A stretch of DNA of 64,000 nucleotides, from positions 20,327-84,326 of the forward strand of contig CAWFGV010000010.1 in assembly GCA_963815445.1 (NCBI GenBank), given 5' to 3'. Every line of letters begins with the position of its first letter. The stretch's first letter is position 1. The DNA is from JANLYC01 sp963815445 (GTDB taxonomy: Bacteria; Actinomycetota; Actinomycetes; Propionibacteriales; Nocardioidaceae). The notes under the pieces were generated by a model. The model had not been told where the DNA came from, did no database searches, and saw only the letters and a list, made by a program, of their open reading frames with translations. The position numbers and the translations under genes were made by a program. Shown one piece after another: positions 26,622 through 34,609 of the stretch.

Positions 26622-27637
26622 GCACCGACAACCCGACGCCCAACACCGGCGACGGCCGCGACCGCACGGCCGAGCTGCTGGCACAAGCCCTGAACGAGGA
26701 GGCCGCCATGGTCCACACCGACCCGTCCGCACTGCACGACATCCAGCAACGCACGCAGCGATCCAGCCAGCACCGCCCTTGGGTCTACGCCGGCGTGGGT
26801 GCAGCCGCGGCAACCGCCGCCGTCCTCGTGGGCGTTGCCGTGCTCGGCGACCACACGCAGAACTCGTCCGGCGGCCCCGCGTCAACCGGGAAGCCGACCA
26901 GTACGTCGGCAGTGCAGACGCCGCCCGTGGACGTCACAGTGACCTACCTCGGCGCCGCCGACAACGGCTACCGGCTCGTCACGGAGCAGCACAGCGTGGC
27001 GGACCGCCCCGGAGCCGCACCCAGGTTGCTCTCGCTCATGGCGTTCATGAGCGAACAACCCACGGACTCCGACTACAGCTCTGGCTGGCCTGCCGGCATC
27101 GAGGCGAACAGCCTGTCCTGGTCCGGCAACACCGTCGGGGTCGACCTCACAGGTCCGGCCGGCGCCCTTGACAACGTCGATCCGTCGTACTCCGACGCCG
27201 GACGCGCGCTGGCAGTGCAAGCCCTGCTTCGCAGCGCGGGCGCGCAACCGGGCGACGAGGCCACGTTCACGTACAACGGCCAGCAGCTGAGCGAGGTCCT
27301 CGGCGTGCAGCTCCCCGTCACCGTGGCCTCGGACGACGAGACCCGCGCCTTGATCTCGATCGACAACGTGACCGACGGCCAGACGATGACCAACCCGGTC
27401 ACCGTGAAGGTCTCGGGCAACGTCTTCGAGGGCAACGTCAACTGGCAGCTCCTCGACGACGCCGGCACGAAGGTCGACGAGGGCTTGGTGACCACCTCCA
27501 TGGGCCAGTGGACGCAGGCAACGATCGACCTCGGCACCCTCGACCCGGGGACGTACACGATCCGCTGCCTCGAGTACAGCCCGAAGGACGGCAAGCCGGG
27601 CAACGTCGACGACAAGACGTTCACCGTCTCCAACTGA
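26618..27637 (+). CDS. Membrane-anchored GerMN/Gmad2-domain protein, sigma-factor partner
   Basis: 339 aa. A cytoplasmic N-terminus of about 53 residues, one membrane helix (about 54-76, VYAGVGAAAATAAVLVGVAV), a Ser/Thr-rich linker, a GerMN-like domain (about 105-225; VTVTYLGAADNGYRLVTEQ, NTVGVDLTGPAG, YSDAGRALAVQALL), then a Gmad2 immunoglobulin-like domain (about 240-335; ISIDNVTDGQTMTNPVTVKV ... FEGNVNWQLLD ... TYTIRCLEYS). The 4-nt overlap with the sigma gene suggests a role as anti-sigma factor or sensor, but I see no classical zinc anti-sigma (HxxxCxxC) motif. The extracellular ligand is unknown. Confidence 0.83.
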   Translation: MSTDNPTPNTGDGRDRTAELLAQALNEEAAMVHTDPSALHDIQQRTQRSSQHRPWVYAGVGAAAATAAVLVGVAVLGDHTQNSSGGPASTGKPTSTSAVQTPPVDVTVTYLGAADNGYRLVTEQHSVADRPGAAPRLLSLMAFMSEQPTDSDYSSGWPAGIEANSLSWSGNTVGVDLTGPAGALDNVDPSYSDAGRALAVQALLRSAGAQPGDEATFTYNGQQLSEVLGVQLPVTVASDDETRALISIDNVTDGQTMTNPVTVKVSGNVFEGNVNWQLLDDAGTKVDEGLVTTSMGQWTQATIDLGTLDPGTYTIRCLEYSPKDGKPGNVDDKTFTVSN

Positions 27638-27691
27638 CCGACTTGTCAGAAGTAGGGGCGGCTCCGGCCCTCCCTACTTCTGACAACTCGG
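27638..27691. terminator. Palindrome family D, copy 1 (bidirectional terminator)
   Basis: 20-bp arms CCGACTTGTCAGAAGTAGGG (27638-27657) and CCCTACTTCTGACAACTCGG (27672-27691), one mismatch, 14-nt loop. It fits exactly between the stops of the convergent GerMN gene (27637) and rsmE (27693). Confidence 0.75.
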
Positions 27692-27692
27692 T

Positions 27693-28430
27693 CTAGGGCC
27701 AGCGGGTGCGCGACAGTATGACGGCAGCGCCCGCCAGTCCCGCCGACGACGAACGCAGCACCTCGGGGCCGAGCCGCACCGGTTCGGCCCCGACCGAGGC
27801 GAACCCCGCCAGCTCCTCGTCGGTGACCCCGCCCTCAGGCCCCACCACGAGCACCAACCCGTCAGCGAGGTCGTCCGGCACGGGTATGACGGCCAGCGGG
27901 GTGCGCGCTGTCTCGTGCAACACGTACGACGCGGCCGTCCCGGCGATCAGCTCGAGCACCTCGGCCGTGGAGTGCAGGTCGAGCACGTCGGGAAACCACA
28001 GCCGCCGAGACTGCTTCGCGGCCGCCACGGCGGTCGAACGCCAACGCTGCAAGGCCTTTGCGGCCCTGTCGCCCTTCCACGAGACCACGTTGCGGGCGGC
28101 CGCCCACGGCACGATGACGTCCGCCCCGACTTCGGTGAGGAGGTCGACGGCGCGTTCGGCGTGGTCGCCCTTGGGGATCGCCTGGACCACGGTCAACCGG
28201 GGTACGGCGCGGGCGGCCACGCGCCGTACGCGCACCGCGGCATGGAGGGACGACTTGCCGAGCGAGGTCACCTCGCAGTCGGCCGCCTGGCCACGTCCGT
28301 CGGTGAGGACGAGGTGCTCGCCGACGCGCAGCCGGCGTACGACGACGGCGTGGTGGCCCTCGTCGCCGGCGAGCTCGACCACTTCATTCGCGAGCGCTTC
28401 GGTGTCGACCACGAACACGGGCAGCGTCAT
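27693..28430 (-). CDS. rsmE: 16S rRNA (uracil-1498-N3)-methyltransferase
   Basis: SPOUT methyltransferase that methylates N3 of U1498 in 16S rRNA with SAM. 245 aa: N-terminal PUA-like domain (GHHAVVVRRLRVGE) and C-terminal knotted domain with VVQAIPKGDHAERAVDLLTEVG, VGPEGGVTDEELAG and LRSSSAGLAGAAVI (typical LG-x-x-I/V-L-R-x-E-T-A variant). It lies 70 nt after dnaJ, in the usual hrcA-dnaJ-rsmE order. Confidence 0.95.
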   Translation of the reverse strand: MTLPVFVVDTEALANEVVELAGDEGHHAVVVRRLRVGEHLVLTDGRGQAADCEVTSLGKSSLHAAVRVRRVAARAVPRLTVVQAIPKGDHAERAVDLLTEVGADVIVPWAAARNVVSWKGDRAAKALQRWRSTAVAAAKQSRRLWFPDVLDLHSTAEVLELIAGTAASYVLHETARTPLAVIPVPDDLADGLVLVVGPEGGVTDEELAGFASVGAEPVRLGPEVLRSSSAGLAGAAVILSRTRWP

Positions 28431-28500
28431 ACGGCCAACCCTCTCACCGACGCAGGCACCGGCGAACGGCCGCCGGCGACCTCACACCCGAGAGCCCGCC

Positions 28501-29661
28501 TCAGCGCCCGAAGGCGTCGCGGAAGCGGCCGAACATGCCCTTGTGGCGGTTCTCCTCCACGGCGGCGACGGGGTTCTCCTCGTCGCGCATCGCGGCCAGC
28601 TGCTTGAGGAGCTCGGTCTGCTCGCGGTCGAGGCGGGTCGGCGTCTCGACGACCACGGTGGTGATGAGGTCACCGCGGCCTGTGCCACGCAACCGGGGTA
28701 CGCCACGACCGCGCATCACGAGCTGTTCGCCGGACTGGATGCCGGGCCTGATCTCGAGGTCGATCGAACGTTCGACCTCGGAGCCCTCGAGGGCGGCGAC
28801 ATCGGCCTCGAGCGTCGGCAGCTCGACCGTCGTACCGAGCGCAGCCGCCGTCATCGGCAGGGTGATCGTGCACAGCAGGTCCTCGTCGCGGCGGTTGAAC
28901 ACAGCATGCTGGGCGACGTCGATCTCGATGTACAGATCACCGGCGGGGCCGCCGCCCGGGCCGACCTCGCCCTCGCCGGACAGCTGAACACGGGTGCCCG
29001 CGTCGACGCCGGCAGGAATCGTCACGTTGATCGCCCGTCGCGACCGGACGCGGCCGTCGCCGGAGCATTCGGAGCAGGGGTTGAGGATGACCGTGCCGAA
29101 GCCGCGGCAGGTTGGACAGGGCCGCATCGTGCGCACCTCGCCCAGGAACGAACGCTGCACATGACTGATCTCACCGCGTCCACCACACGTCGTACAGCTC
29201 GTCGGCGACGTACCTGGCGACGTGCCCGCGCCGTGGCAGAGGGTGCACGTGACGGCAGTGTCGACCTTGAGCTCCTTGCTGACGCCGAACGCGGCCTCGC
29301 CCAGCTCGAGCTCCAGCCGGATCAGCGCGTCCTGGCCACGGCGGGAGCGCGGTCGGGGGCCGCGGGTGCCGGCGCTCTGGCCGAAGAAGGCGTCCATGAT
29401 GTCGGTGAACGAGAACCCCTGGCCGAAGCCCTGCGCCCCCGCCGCCGACAACGGGTCGCCACCGAGGTCGTACATCTCGCGCTTCTTGGGGTCGCTCAGG
29501 ACGTCGTACGCCCGCGTCACCTCCTTGAACCGCTCCTGATGGGCGGCGTCGGGGTTGACGTCGGGGTGCAGCTCGCGGGCGAGTTTGCGGTACGCCTTCT
29601 TGATCTCCTCCGGACTTGCGTCGCGGGAGACTCCGAGGACGTCATACAGATCAGTCGACAT
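28501..29661 (-). CDS. dnaJ: Chaperone protein DnaJ (DnaJ2 type)
   Basis: Hsp40 co-chaperone that stimulates DnaK. J domain at the N-terminus with HPD at residues 32-34; Gly/Phe-rich linker (GFGQGFSFTDIMDAFFG); four zinc motifs (CTLCHGAG, CTTCGGRG, CPTCRGFG, CSECSGDG) binding two zinc ions; C-terminal substrate-binding domain. 386 aa. It is downstream of hrcA by 111 nt and so probably under HrcA/CIRCE control; the second DnaJ of actinobacteria is typically paired with hrcA. Confidence 0.97.
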   Translation of the reverse strand: MSTDLYDVLGVSRDASPEEIKKAYRKLARELHPDVNPDAAHQERFKEVTRAYDVLSDPKKREMYDLGGDPLSAAGAQGFGQGFSFTDIMDAFFGQSAGTRGPRPRSRRGQDALIRLELELGEAAFGVSKELKVDTAVTCTLCHGAGTSPGTSPTSCTTCGGRGEISHVQRSFLGEVRTMRPCPTCRGFGTVILNPCSECSGDGRVRSRRAINVTIPAGVDAGTRVQLSGEGEVGPGGGPAGDLYIEIDVAQHAVFNRRDEDLLCTITLPMTAAALGTTVELPTLEADVAALEGSEVERSIDLEIRPGIQSGEQLVMRGRGVPRLRGTGRGDLITTVVVETPTRLDREQTELLKQLAAMRDEENPVAAVEENRHKGMFGRFRDAFGR

Positions 29662-29772
29662 GCTCCGACATTCGTTGAGTGCGGGTGGTGGTCAGGGTCT
29701 GCAGCGGAGGACGTTGCGGGGTCACGGTCAGGAGGCGGCTCGGTCCGGCGGTCATCGTGGTCATCGTGGCGG

Positions 29773-30795
29773 TCAGGCGTCGGAGAGGATCTGGCTGACG
29801 TAGCGGGCCACGGCGTTGACGGCTGCCATCGACCCTGGGTAGTCCATGCGCGTCGGGCCAACGACCCCGAGGGTGGCCAGCGGATGCGCGTCGGGGCCGT
29901 ATGACGTCGCGACCACCGACGTCGCAACCAGCTGCGCGTGGGGGACCTCGTGTCCGATCCGCACCGTCACCAGGCTGGGGCTGGTCGCCTCACCGAGGAG
30001 GCGAAGCAGGACGACGTGCTCCTCGAGCGCCTCGAGCAGTGGCTTGATCGAGCGGTCGAAGTCCTCGCCGAACCGGACCAGGTTGGCCGTACCGCCGATC
30101 GCGACCTTCTCGTCGGACCGCTCGTCCGCGACCGCACCCGCGAACGCCGCAACGACCTGCGTGACGATCGCCTTGTCGTCGCGGTGGAACGCCTCGGGCA
30201 GTGACGTGACGCGGGCAGCGGCATCCGTGAGCGGCTGGCCGACCACGGCGGTGTTGAGCCGAGCGCGCAGGTCGGCCACGGTCTCGTCGTCGAGCGCCCG
30301 TGGCAGCTCGATGACGCGTTGCTCGACGCGCCCCGAGCTGGTGATCAGGACGAGCAGCAGCCGGTCGCTGGTCAGCATGACGACTTCGACGTGGCGCACG
30401 GTGGAACGCGACAGCGTCGGGTACTGCACGATCGCCACTTGCTGGGTGAGCTGGGCGAGCAGCCGGACGCTGCGGTGCACGACGTCGTCGAGGTCGACCG
30501 CCCCCTGCAGGAACGTCGCGATCGCGCGCTTCTCGGCACCGGTCAGGGGCTTGAGGCTGGTGAGCTTGTCGACGAACAGGCGGTAGCCCTTGTCGGTCGG
30601 GATGCGTCCGGCGCTGGTGTGAGGTTGGGTGATGAACCCCTCCTCCTCGAGGACCGCCATGTCGTTGCGAACCGTGGCCGGGGACACGCCGAGGCCGTGC
30701 CGCTCGACCAGGGTCTTGGACCCGACCGGCTCCTGGGTGCGGACGTAGTCCTCGACGATCGCGCGCAGGACGTCGAGCTTGCGGTCGTCGAGCAT
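29773..30795 (-). CDS. hrcA: Heat-inducible transcriptional repressor HrcA
   Basis: Represses heat-shock genes by binding CIRCE elements, with GroEL as cofactor. 340 aa. Winged helix at the N-terminus (VGSKTLVERHGLGVSPATVRND, MAVLEEEGFITQPHTSAGRIPT), followed by the GAF-like and dimerisation domains and the conserved C-terminal GPTRMDYPGSMAAVNAV. The start is fixed by GGAGGTGAGCATG. A CIRCE copy lies 58 nt upstream, so it is autoregulated together with dnaJ. Confidence 0.97.
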   Translation of the reverse strand: MLDDRKLDVLRAIVEDYVRTQEPVGSKTLVERHGLGVSPATVRNDMAVLEEEGFITQPHTSAGRIPTDKGYRLFVDKLTSLKPLTGAEKRAIATFLQGAVDLDDVVHRSVRLLAQLTQQVAIVQYPTLSRSTVRHVEVVMLTSDRLLLVLITSSGRVEQRVIELPRALDDETVADLRARLNTAVVGQPLTDAAARVTSLPEAFHRDDKAIVTQVVAAFAGAVADERSDEKVAIGGTANLVRFGEDFDRSIKPLLEALEEHVVLLRLLGEATSPSLVTVRIGHEVPHAQLVATSVVATSYGPDAHPLATLGVVGPTRMDYPGSMAAVNAVARYVSQILSDA

Positions 30796-30852
30796 GCTCA
30801 CCTCCGCTGTCGTCGGTCGTCGGTCGTCGTCGGCCGTCGTCGGCTGTCGTCG
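30796..30852 (-). repeat. GTC/CGA microsatellite in the hrcA leader
   Basis: The 5' leader between CIRCE and the hrcA ribosome site consists almost entirely of CGACGAC/GCCGACGAC units (plus strand GTCGTCGGTC...). It could change length by slippage and alter spacing. There is no coding content of its own. Confidence 0.7.
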
Positions 30853-30879
30853 CTGGCACTCAGGTTCTGTGAGTGCCAA
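30853..30879. promoter_or_regulatory. CIRCE operator
   Basis: On the minus strand TTGGCACTC, 9 nt, GAGTGCCAG (consensus TTAGCACTC-N9-GAGTGCTAA). It is in the hrcA upstream region, the binding site of HrcA itself. Confidence 0.92.
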
Positions 30880-30923
30880 TGCTACTAGGCGGATGGTCGA
30901 TGGGCGGCGGCTAGTGTGCGCGT

Positions 30924-31883
30924 ATGACGTATGAGTCCGGCGGCGGGTTCGTCGAGGTGGCCCCGGGGGTGTTCGCCGGGCGTTATCCACAGTGGGATAC
31001 CACGATCGGCGTCGTCCACGGATCGGACGGGCTGCTTGTGGTCGACACCCGGGCGGCATACGTGCACGGGATCGAGCTGCGCGACGACGTACGCCGGCTG
31101 GCTCCCGGCCTGCCGATCCGGTGGGTGGTCAACACCCACGAGCACTTCGACCACGCGATGGGCAACCTGGCGTTCGAGGGGGCGACGATCCACGCGCACG
31201 AGAACGCCGCAGCCGGAATGGTCGCCGCAGGTGACCGCATCAAGCAGGCCATCCGGGCCGACCCATCGTTGGACCCCGACGAACCGGCGATCACTTCCGA
31301 AGTGCTGCAGGCAGTCCTCGAGACGGAGTACCGGGTGCCCGACGAGACGTTCTCGTCGGTCTCGGCGATCGACCTCGGCGGCCGGATCGTCGAGCTGGCC
31401 CACCCCGGGCGGGGTCACACCGACGGCGACATCGTGATCCGGGTCCCGGACGTCGACGTCGTCTTCGCCGGCGACCTGATCGAGCAGTCGGCGCCGCCGG
31501 CGTTCGGTGGTGACTGCTTTCCGCTGGAATGGCCGGGCACGCTCGACCTGCTGATCGGGATGCTCACGCCGGACTCGGTGGTGGTGCCGGGTCACGGGAC
31601 GCCGGTGGACCGGGTGTTCGTCCAGGACCAGCGCTCTGACGTGTCGGACATCGCGGAGCTGATCCGCTCGCTGTACGGCCAGGGGGTGCCCGAGGCGGAG
31701 GCGTTGGCCACCGGTGGTGAGAGCTGGCCGTGGGAGGCGAGCCGGCTCGTCGAGGCGGTGGCCCGTGGGTATGCCCAGCTGGCCGCTGAGTCGACCGCCT
31801 TCGTGGCCGCCGGCAAGCCGGACCCCCACCTCATCTCCGCCCAACCCACCTCGACCCAACCACCCCTCAACCTCCTCCCCTGA
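30924..31883 (+). CDS. MBL-fold metallohydrolase
   Basis: 319-aa metallo-beta-lactamase-fold enzyme. Zinc motif NTHEHFDHAMGNLAF (H-x-H-x-D-H), AHPGRGHTDGDIVI (third His), FAGDLIEQ (Asp), and VVPGHGTPVD (last His). The fold is usual for hydrolases of thioesters or lactones, or for glyoxalase II-like enzymes; the substrate is unknown. It starts 45 nt beyond CIRCE in the opposite direction to hrcA and could share that regulatory region. The end overlaps no gene; array 4 starts 12 nt after its stop. Confidence 0.88.
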   Translation: MTYESGGGFVEVAPGVFAGRYPQWDTTIGVVHGSDGLLVVDTRAAYVHGIELRDDVRRLAPGLPIRWVVNTHEHFDHAMGNLAFEGATIHAHENAAAGMVAAGDRIKQAIRADPSLDPDEPAITSEVLQAVLETEYRVPDETFSSVSAIDLGGRIVELAHPGRGHTDGDIVIRVPDVDVVFAGDLIEQSAPPAFGGDCFPLEWPGTLDLLIGMLTPDSVVVPGHGTPVDRVFVQDQRSDVSDIAELIRSLYGQGVPEAEALATGGESWPWEASRLVEAVARGYAQLAAESTAFVAAGKPDPHLISAQPTSTQPPLNLLP

Positions 31884-31894
31884 CCCCTCTTTCG

Positions 31895-32044
31895 TTGAAC
31901 CGTGAGTTGTGGTCCCTTGAACCGTGAGTTGTGGCTCCTTGAACCGTGAGTTGTGGTCCCTTGAACCGTGAGTTGTGGCTCCTTGAACCGTGAGTTGTGG
32001 CTCCTTGAACCGTGAGTTGTGGTCCCTTGAACCGTGAGTTGTGG
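31895..32044. repeat. 22-bp unit array 4 (seven units)
   Basis: Units at 31895, 31917, 31939, 31961, 31983, 32005 and 32027 (last is the core only). All cores are exactly TTGAACCGTGAGTTGTGG; linkers TCCC, CTCC, TCCC, CTCC, CTCC, TCCC. Fixed edge TCGTTGAACC at left, 12 nt after the MBL gene stop. Confidence 0.96.
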
Positions 32045-32099
32045 CGGCGTACGGCGTTGCACCGCGCCATGACACGCACCGCTGGCTAGCGTTCGCCAC

Positions 32100-32942
32100 A
32101 TGTCTTTCGACCGGTATGGCGCCGACGTCCTGCAGTCCGATTGGCGCGCCCCCAAGCGCGGCCGCTCGACGCCGATCGAGGCCGATCTGGGACTGGTCGT
32201 CGAAGAGGTGACGACGGACTGGTGTGGCGAGATCGTCCGCGTCGACCGCGATCTGGACACCGTCGATCTCGAGGACAGGCGCGGCAAGCGCCGCACATTC
32301 CCCCTCGGCCCGGGTTTTCTGCTCGAGGGCCGGCCAGTGATCCTCAGCGCGCCACCGCGCCAAGCCCCGAACCGGCCGACGCGCACGGCCTCGGGCTCCG
32401 TCGCCGTACCTGGCAAGAAGGCTCGGGTCGCCCGCGCCAGCCGCATCTACGTCGAAGGCCGGCACGACGCCGAGCTCGTCGAGCGCGTGTGGGGTGATGA
32501 CCTGCGCGTCGAAGGGGTGGTCGTTGAGTATCTCGAGGGCGTGGACGATCTGTCCGACCACCTGCGGGACTTCCAGCCCGGCCCAGAACGTCGAGTCGGT
32601 GTGCTCGTCGACCACCTGGTCGCGGGCTCGAAGGAGAGCAAGATCGCCGCGTCGATCGCAAAGAGCCCGCTTGGCAAGCACGTGCTCATCGTGGGTCACC
32701 CGTACGTCGACATCTGGGCGGCAGTGAGGCCGGAGCGCCTCGGCATACCAGCGTGGCCGAGCGTGCCGCGCACGATGTCGTGGAAGCACGGGGTCTGCCA
32801 GCAGCTCGGCTGGCCGCATCGCGATCAGGCCGACATCGCTCGCGCGTGGAAGCACATCCTGTCGAGGGTCGACTCGTACGCCGATCTGGAGCCTTCGCTC
32901 CTCGGTCGGGTCGAGGAGCTCATCGACTTCGTCACCACCTGA
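32100..32942 (+). CDS. DUF3097 family protein
   Basis: Conserved actinobacterial protein of 280 aa, usually found close to hemW and hrcA. It begins DRYGADVLQSDWRAPKRG. The central part ARASRIYVEGRHDAELVERVWGDD resembles the start of a TOPRIM-like fold, with VGVLVDHLVAGSKESKIA and HVLIVGHPYVDIWAAVRPE following. Function not established; a nucleotide- or nucleic-acid-handling role is inference. It is bracketed by two repeat arrays of opposite orientation. Confidence 0.85.
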   Translation: MSFDRYGADVLQSDWRAPKRGRSTPIEADLGLVVEEVTTDWCGEIVRVDRDLDTVDLEDRRGKRRTFPLGPGFLLEGRPVILSAPPRQAPNRPTRTASGSVAVPGKKARVARASRIYVEGRHDAELVERVWGDDLRVEGVVVEYLEGVDDLSDHLRDFQPGPERRVGVLVDHLVAGSKESKIAASIAKSPLGKHVLIVGHPYVDIWAAVRPERLGIPAWPSVPRTMSWKHGVCQQLGWPHRDQADIARAWKHILSRVDSYADLEPSLLGRVEELIDFVTT

Positions 32943-32976
32943 GCGGTTCGGGCGCCATACCTCCCGTGGATCAGCG

Positions 32977-33060
32977 CCACAACTCACGGTTCAAGGAGCC
33001 ACAACTCACGGTTCAAGGAACCACAACTCACGGTTCAAGAGACCACAACTCACGGTTCAA
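32977..33060. repeat. 22-bp unit array 5 (four units, inverted orientation)
   Basis: Units at 32977, 32999, 33021 and 33043 (last core only). The plus strand reads CCACAACTCACGGTTCAA with linkers GGAG, GGAA, GAGA. The fixed edge (GGTTCAACGA) is at the right, 3 nt before the original hemW stop. It is located between convergent genes. Confidence 0.95.
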
Positions 33061-33063
33061 CGA

Positions 33064-33303
33064 TCACGGGAGGAGGGTCCGGACGACGGCGTCGGCCAGG
33101 AGGCGGCCGCGCCGGGTCAGCACCACACGCTGCTCCACAGGAGGCGCCACCGCCGAAGGCACGTCCACAGAGGACCCCACACGCTGGTCGGCGGCCGCTG
33201 GGCTGGACTTGTCAGAACCCAGTAGCACTGTAGGGCGGCTGGGTTCAGACACGTCGAGCTGGTCGGACACGTAGGCGCCCTCACCCAGGTCGAGCTGGTC
33301 GGA
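33064..33303 (-). pseudogene. Displaced C-terminal tail of hemW
   Basis: In the frame shifted by one from hemW, this stretch encodes a low-complexity segment (YVSDQLDVSEP, VGSSVDVPSAVAPPVEQ) and then VVLTRRGRLLADAVVRTLL, the expected end of HemW, with stop at 33064. One extra base in the second copy of a 36-bp repeat (33290-33326; extra G at 33304) puts it out of frame. Removing it gives one continuous HemW of about 468 aa with an unusual insertion of about 60 residues before the last 20. Confidence 0.72.
33207..33255. repeat. Palindrome family D relative inside hemW
   Basis: Contains TTGTCAGAACCCAGTAGC, identical over 18 bases to the left part of the intergenic copy at 37768-37827, and a weakened second arm (TGGGTTCAGACACGTC). 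It lies in the coding region near the hemW 3' end and encodes part of the unusual insertion. Confidence 0.65.
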
Positions 33304-34471
33304 GCACGTCGGCGCCTTCGGCCTGGTCGGTGGAGACGAGGCCGTCGGCCACCAGGGCGGGGACGGCAGCGCGGCCGGCATCGTCCAGCACGTCCACCGA
33401 CAGTCCGGTCACCAGCCGCGTCTCGAGCAGCACACGTTCCACCCGCCGTGTCTCGGCGTCGAGCACCTCCCGAGCGGCGGCTGGACTCGCCCCGACGGCA
33501 ATCCGCTCGGCGTACGGCGTCGGGTGCTTGACGTTCCACCACCGCACTCCGCCGACATGCGAGTGCGCGCCCGGCCCCACGCCCCACCAGTCCGCGCCCG
33601 TCCAGTAGCCAAGGTTGTGACGACACCACGCCTCGCGCGACCGCGCCCAGTTCGACACCTCGTACCAGCCGTATCCCGCGGCCGCCAGCTTCGCGTCCGC
33701 GAGCTCGTACTTGTCGGCCAGGTCGTCGTCGTCGGGCATCGCGACCTCACCGCGAGCGACCCGTCGGGCCAGCGCGGTCCCTTCTTCGACGATCAGCGCG
33801 TATGCCGACACGTGATCGGGGTGCAGCGCCAACACCGCATCGACGCTCTCGTGCCAGTCGGCCAACGACTCCCCCGGGGTCCCGTAGATCAGGTCGAGAC
33901 TCACCTGGTCGAAGCCCGCCGAGCGAGCCCAGTCCACCACCAAGGGCACGCGTGCCGGGTCGTGCGTCCGGTCGAGCACCGCCAGCACCGACGCCACCGC
34001 GGACTGCATCCCGAACGAGATCCGGTTCACCCCGCCGGCCCGCAACGCCGCCAGGTCGTCGACCGTCACGCTGTCGGGGTTCGACTCCGTCGTCACCTCG
34101 CAGCCGGCCGTCAGCCCGAACTCCGACCGGATCGCGTCCACCACCGCCACCAGGTCTCCGGGTGGGAGGAGCGTCGGCGTACCGCCCCCGAAGAACACCG
34201 TCTCGACCGGCACGTCGACGTCACCGAGCACCTGACGTGCCAGCCGGATCTCGGCGATCGCCGCCTCGGCGTACGACGACCGGGACGCGCCGCGCACGTC
34301 GCCGAGCTCGGACGCGGTGTAGGTGTTGAAGTCGCAGTAGCCGCAACGCACGGTGCAGAACGGCACGTGCACGTAGAAGCCGAAGGGCCGGCCGCCGAGT
34401 CCGGCCAGCGCAGCCGACGGCAGCGCGCCATCGACAGGCGCGGGATCACCGGCAGGCAGGGCGGAAGGCAC
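33281..34471 (-). CDS. hemW: HemW, radical-SAM heme-trafficking protein (C-terminus out of frame)
   Basis: Coproporphyrinogen III oxidase-like radical SAM protein, now regarded as a heme chaperone. Radical-SAM motif CTVRCGYCDF (C-x3-C-x2-C) near residue 39, GGGTPTLL, TTESNPDSV, ISFGMQS and LDLIYGTPGES. The HemN-like C-terminal domain has WYEVSNWARS, CRHNLGYW and GVGPGAHSH. 396 aa as written, ending in a wrong-frame PARPG because of the extra base at 33304. GTG start at 34471. It usually neighbours lepA; here a 7.7-kb segment separates them. Confidence 0.9.
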   Translation of the reverse strand: MPSALPAGDPAPVDGALPSAALAGLGGRPFGFYVHVPFCTVRCGYCDFNTYTASELGDVRGASRSSYAEAAIAEIRLARQVLGDVDVPVETVFFGGGTPTLLPPGDLVAVVDAIRSEFGLTAGCEVTTESNPDSVTVDDLAALRAGGVNRISFGMQSAVASVLAVLDRTHDPARVPLVVDWARSAGFDQVSLDLIYGTPGESLADWHESVDAVLALHPDHVSAYALIVEEGTALARRVARGEVAMPDDDDLADKYELADAKLAAAGYGWYEVSNWARSREAWCRHNLGYWTGADWWGVGPGAHSHVGGVRWWNVKHPTPYAERIAVGASPAAAREVLDAETRRVERVLLETRLVTGLSVDVLDDAGRAAVPALVADGLVSTDQAEGADVLRPARPG

Positions 34472-34499
34472 AGCTCATCCTCTCAGCCGTCAGGCCGCC

Positions 34500-34563
34500 C
34501 GCGAATTGCGGGAAAGTGCAGGCCGACACGCCGGGCGGAGGCTGCACTTTCCCGCAATTCGCG
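34500..34563. terminator. Palindrome family A, copy 3
   Basis: Perfect 22-bp arms (34500-34521 and 34542-34563), loop with CCGACACGCCG. 47 nt after the fadD-like stop (34610) and just upstream of hemW. Confidence 0.75.
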
Positions 34564-34609
34564 GCAAGCGGGCGAGGCAAGAGGCCAGGGAGGCGGCGGC
34601 ACGGTCCCG

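Noticed and set aside
30885..32987. Long minus-strand open frame over the MBL and DUF3097 genes
   Set aside because: It reads antisense through two recognisable genes and a repeat array; composition is that of a shadow.
16669..33060. CRISPR arrays
   Set aside because: The repeated units are separated by 3-4 nt linkers, not by unique spacers of about 30 bp, and no cas gene is in the window.
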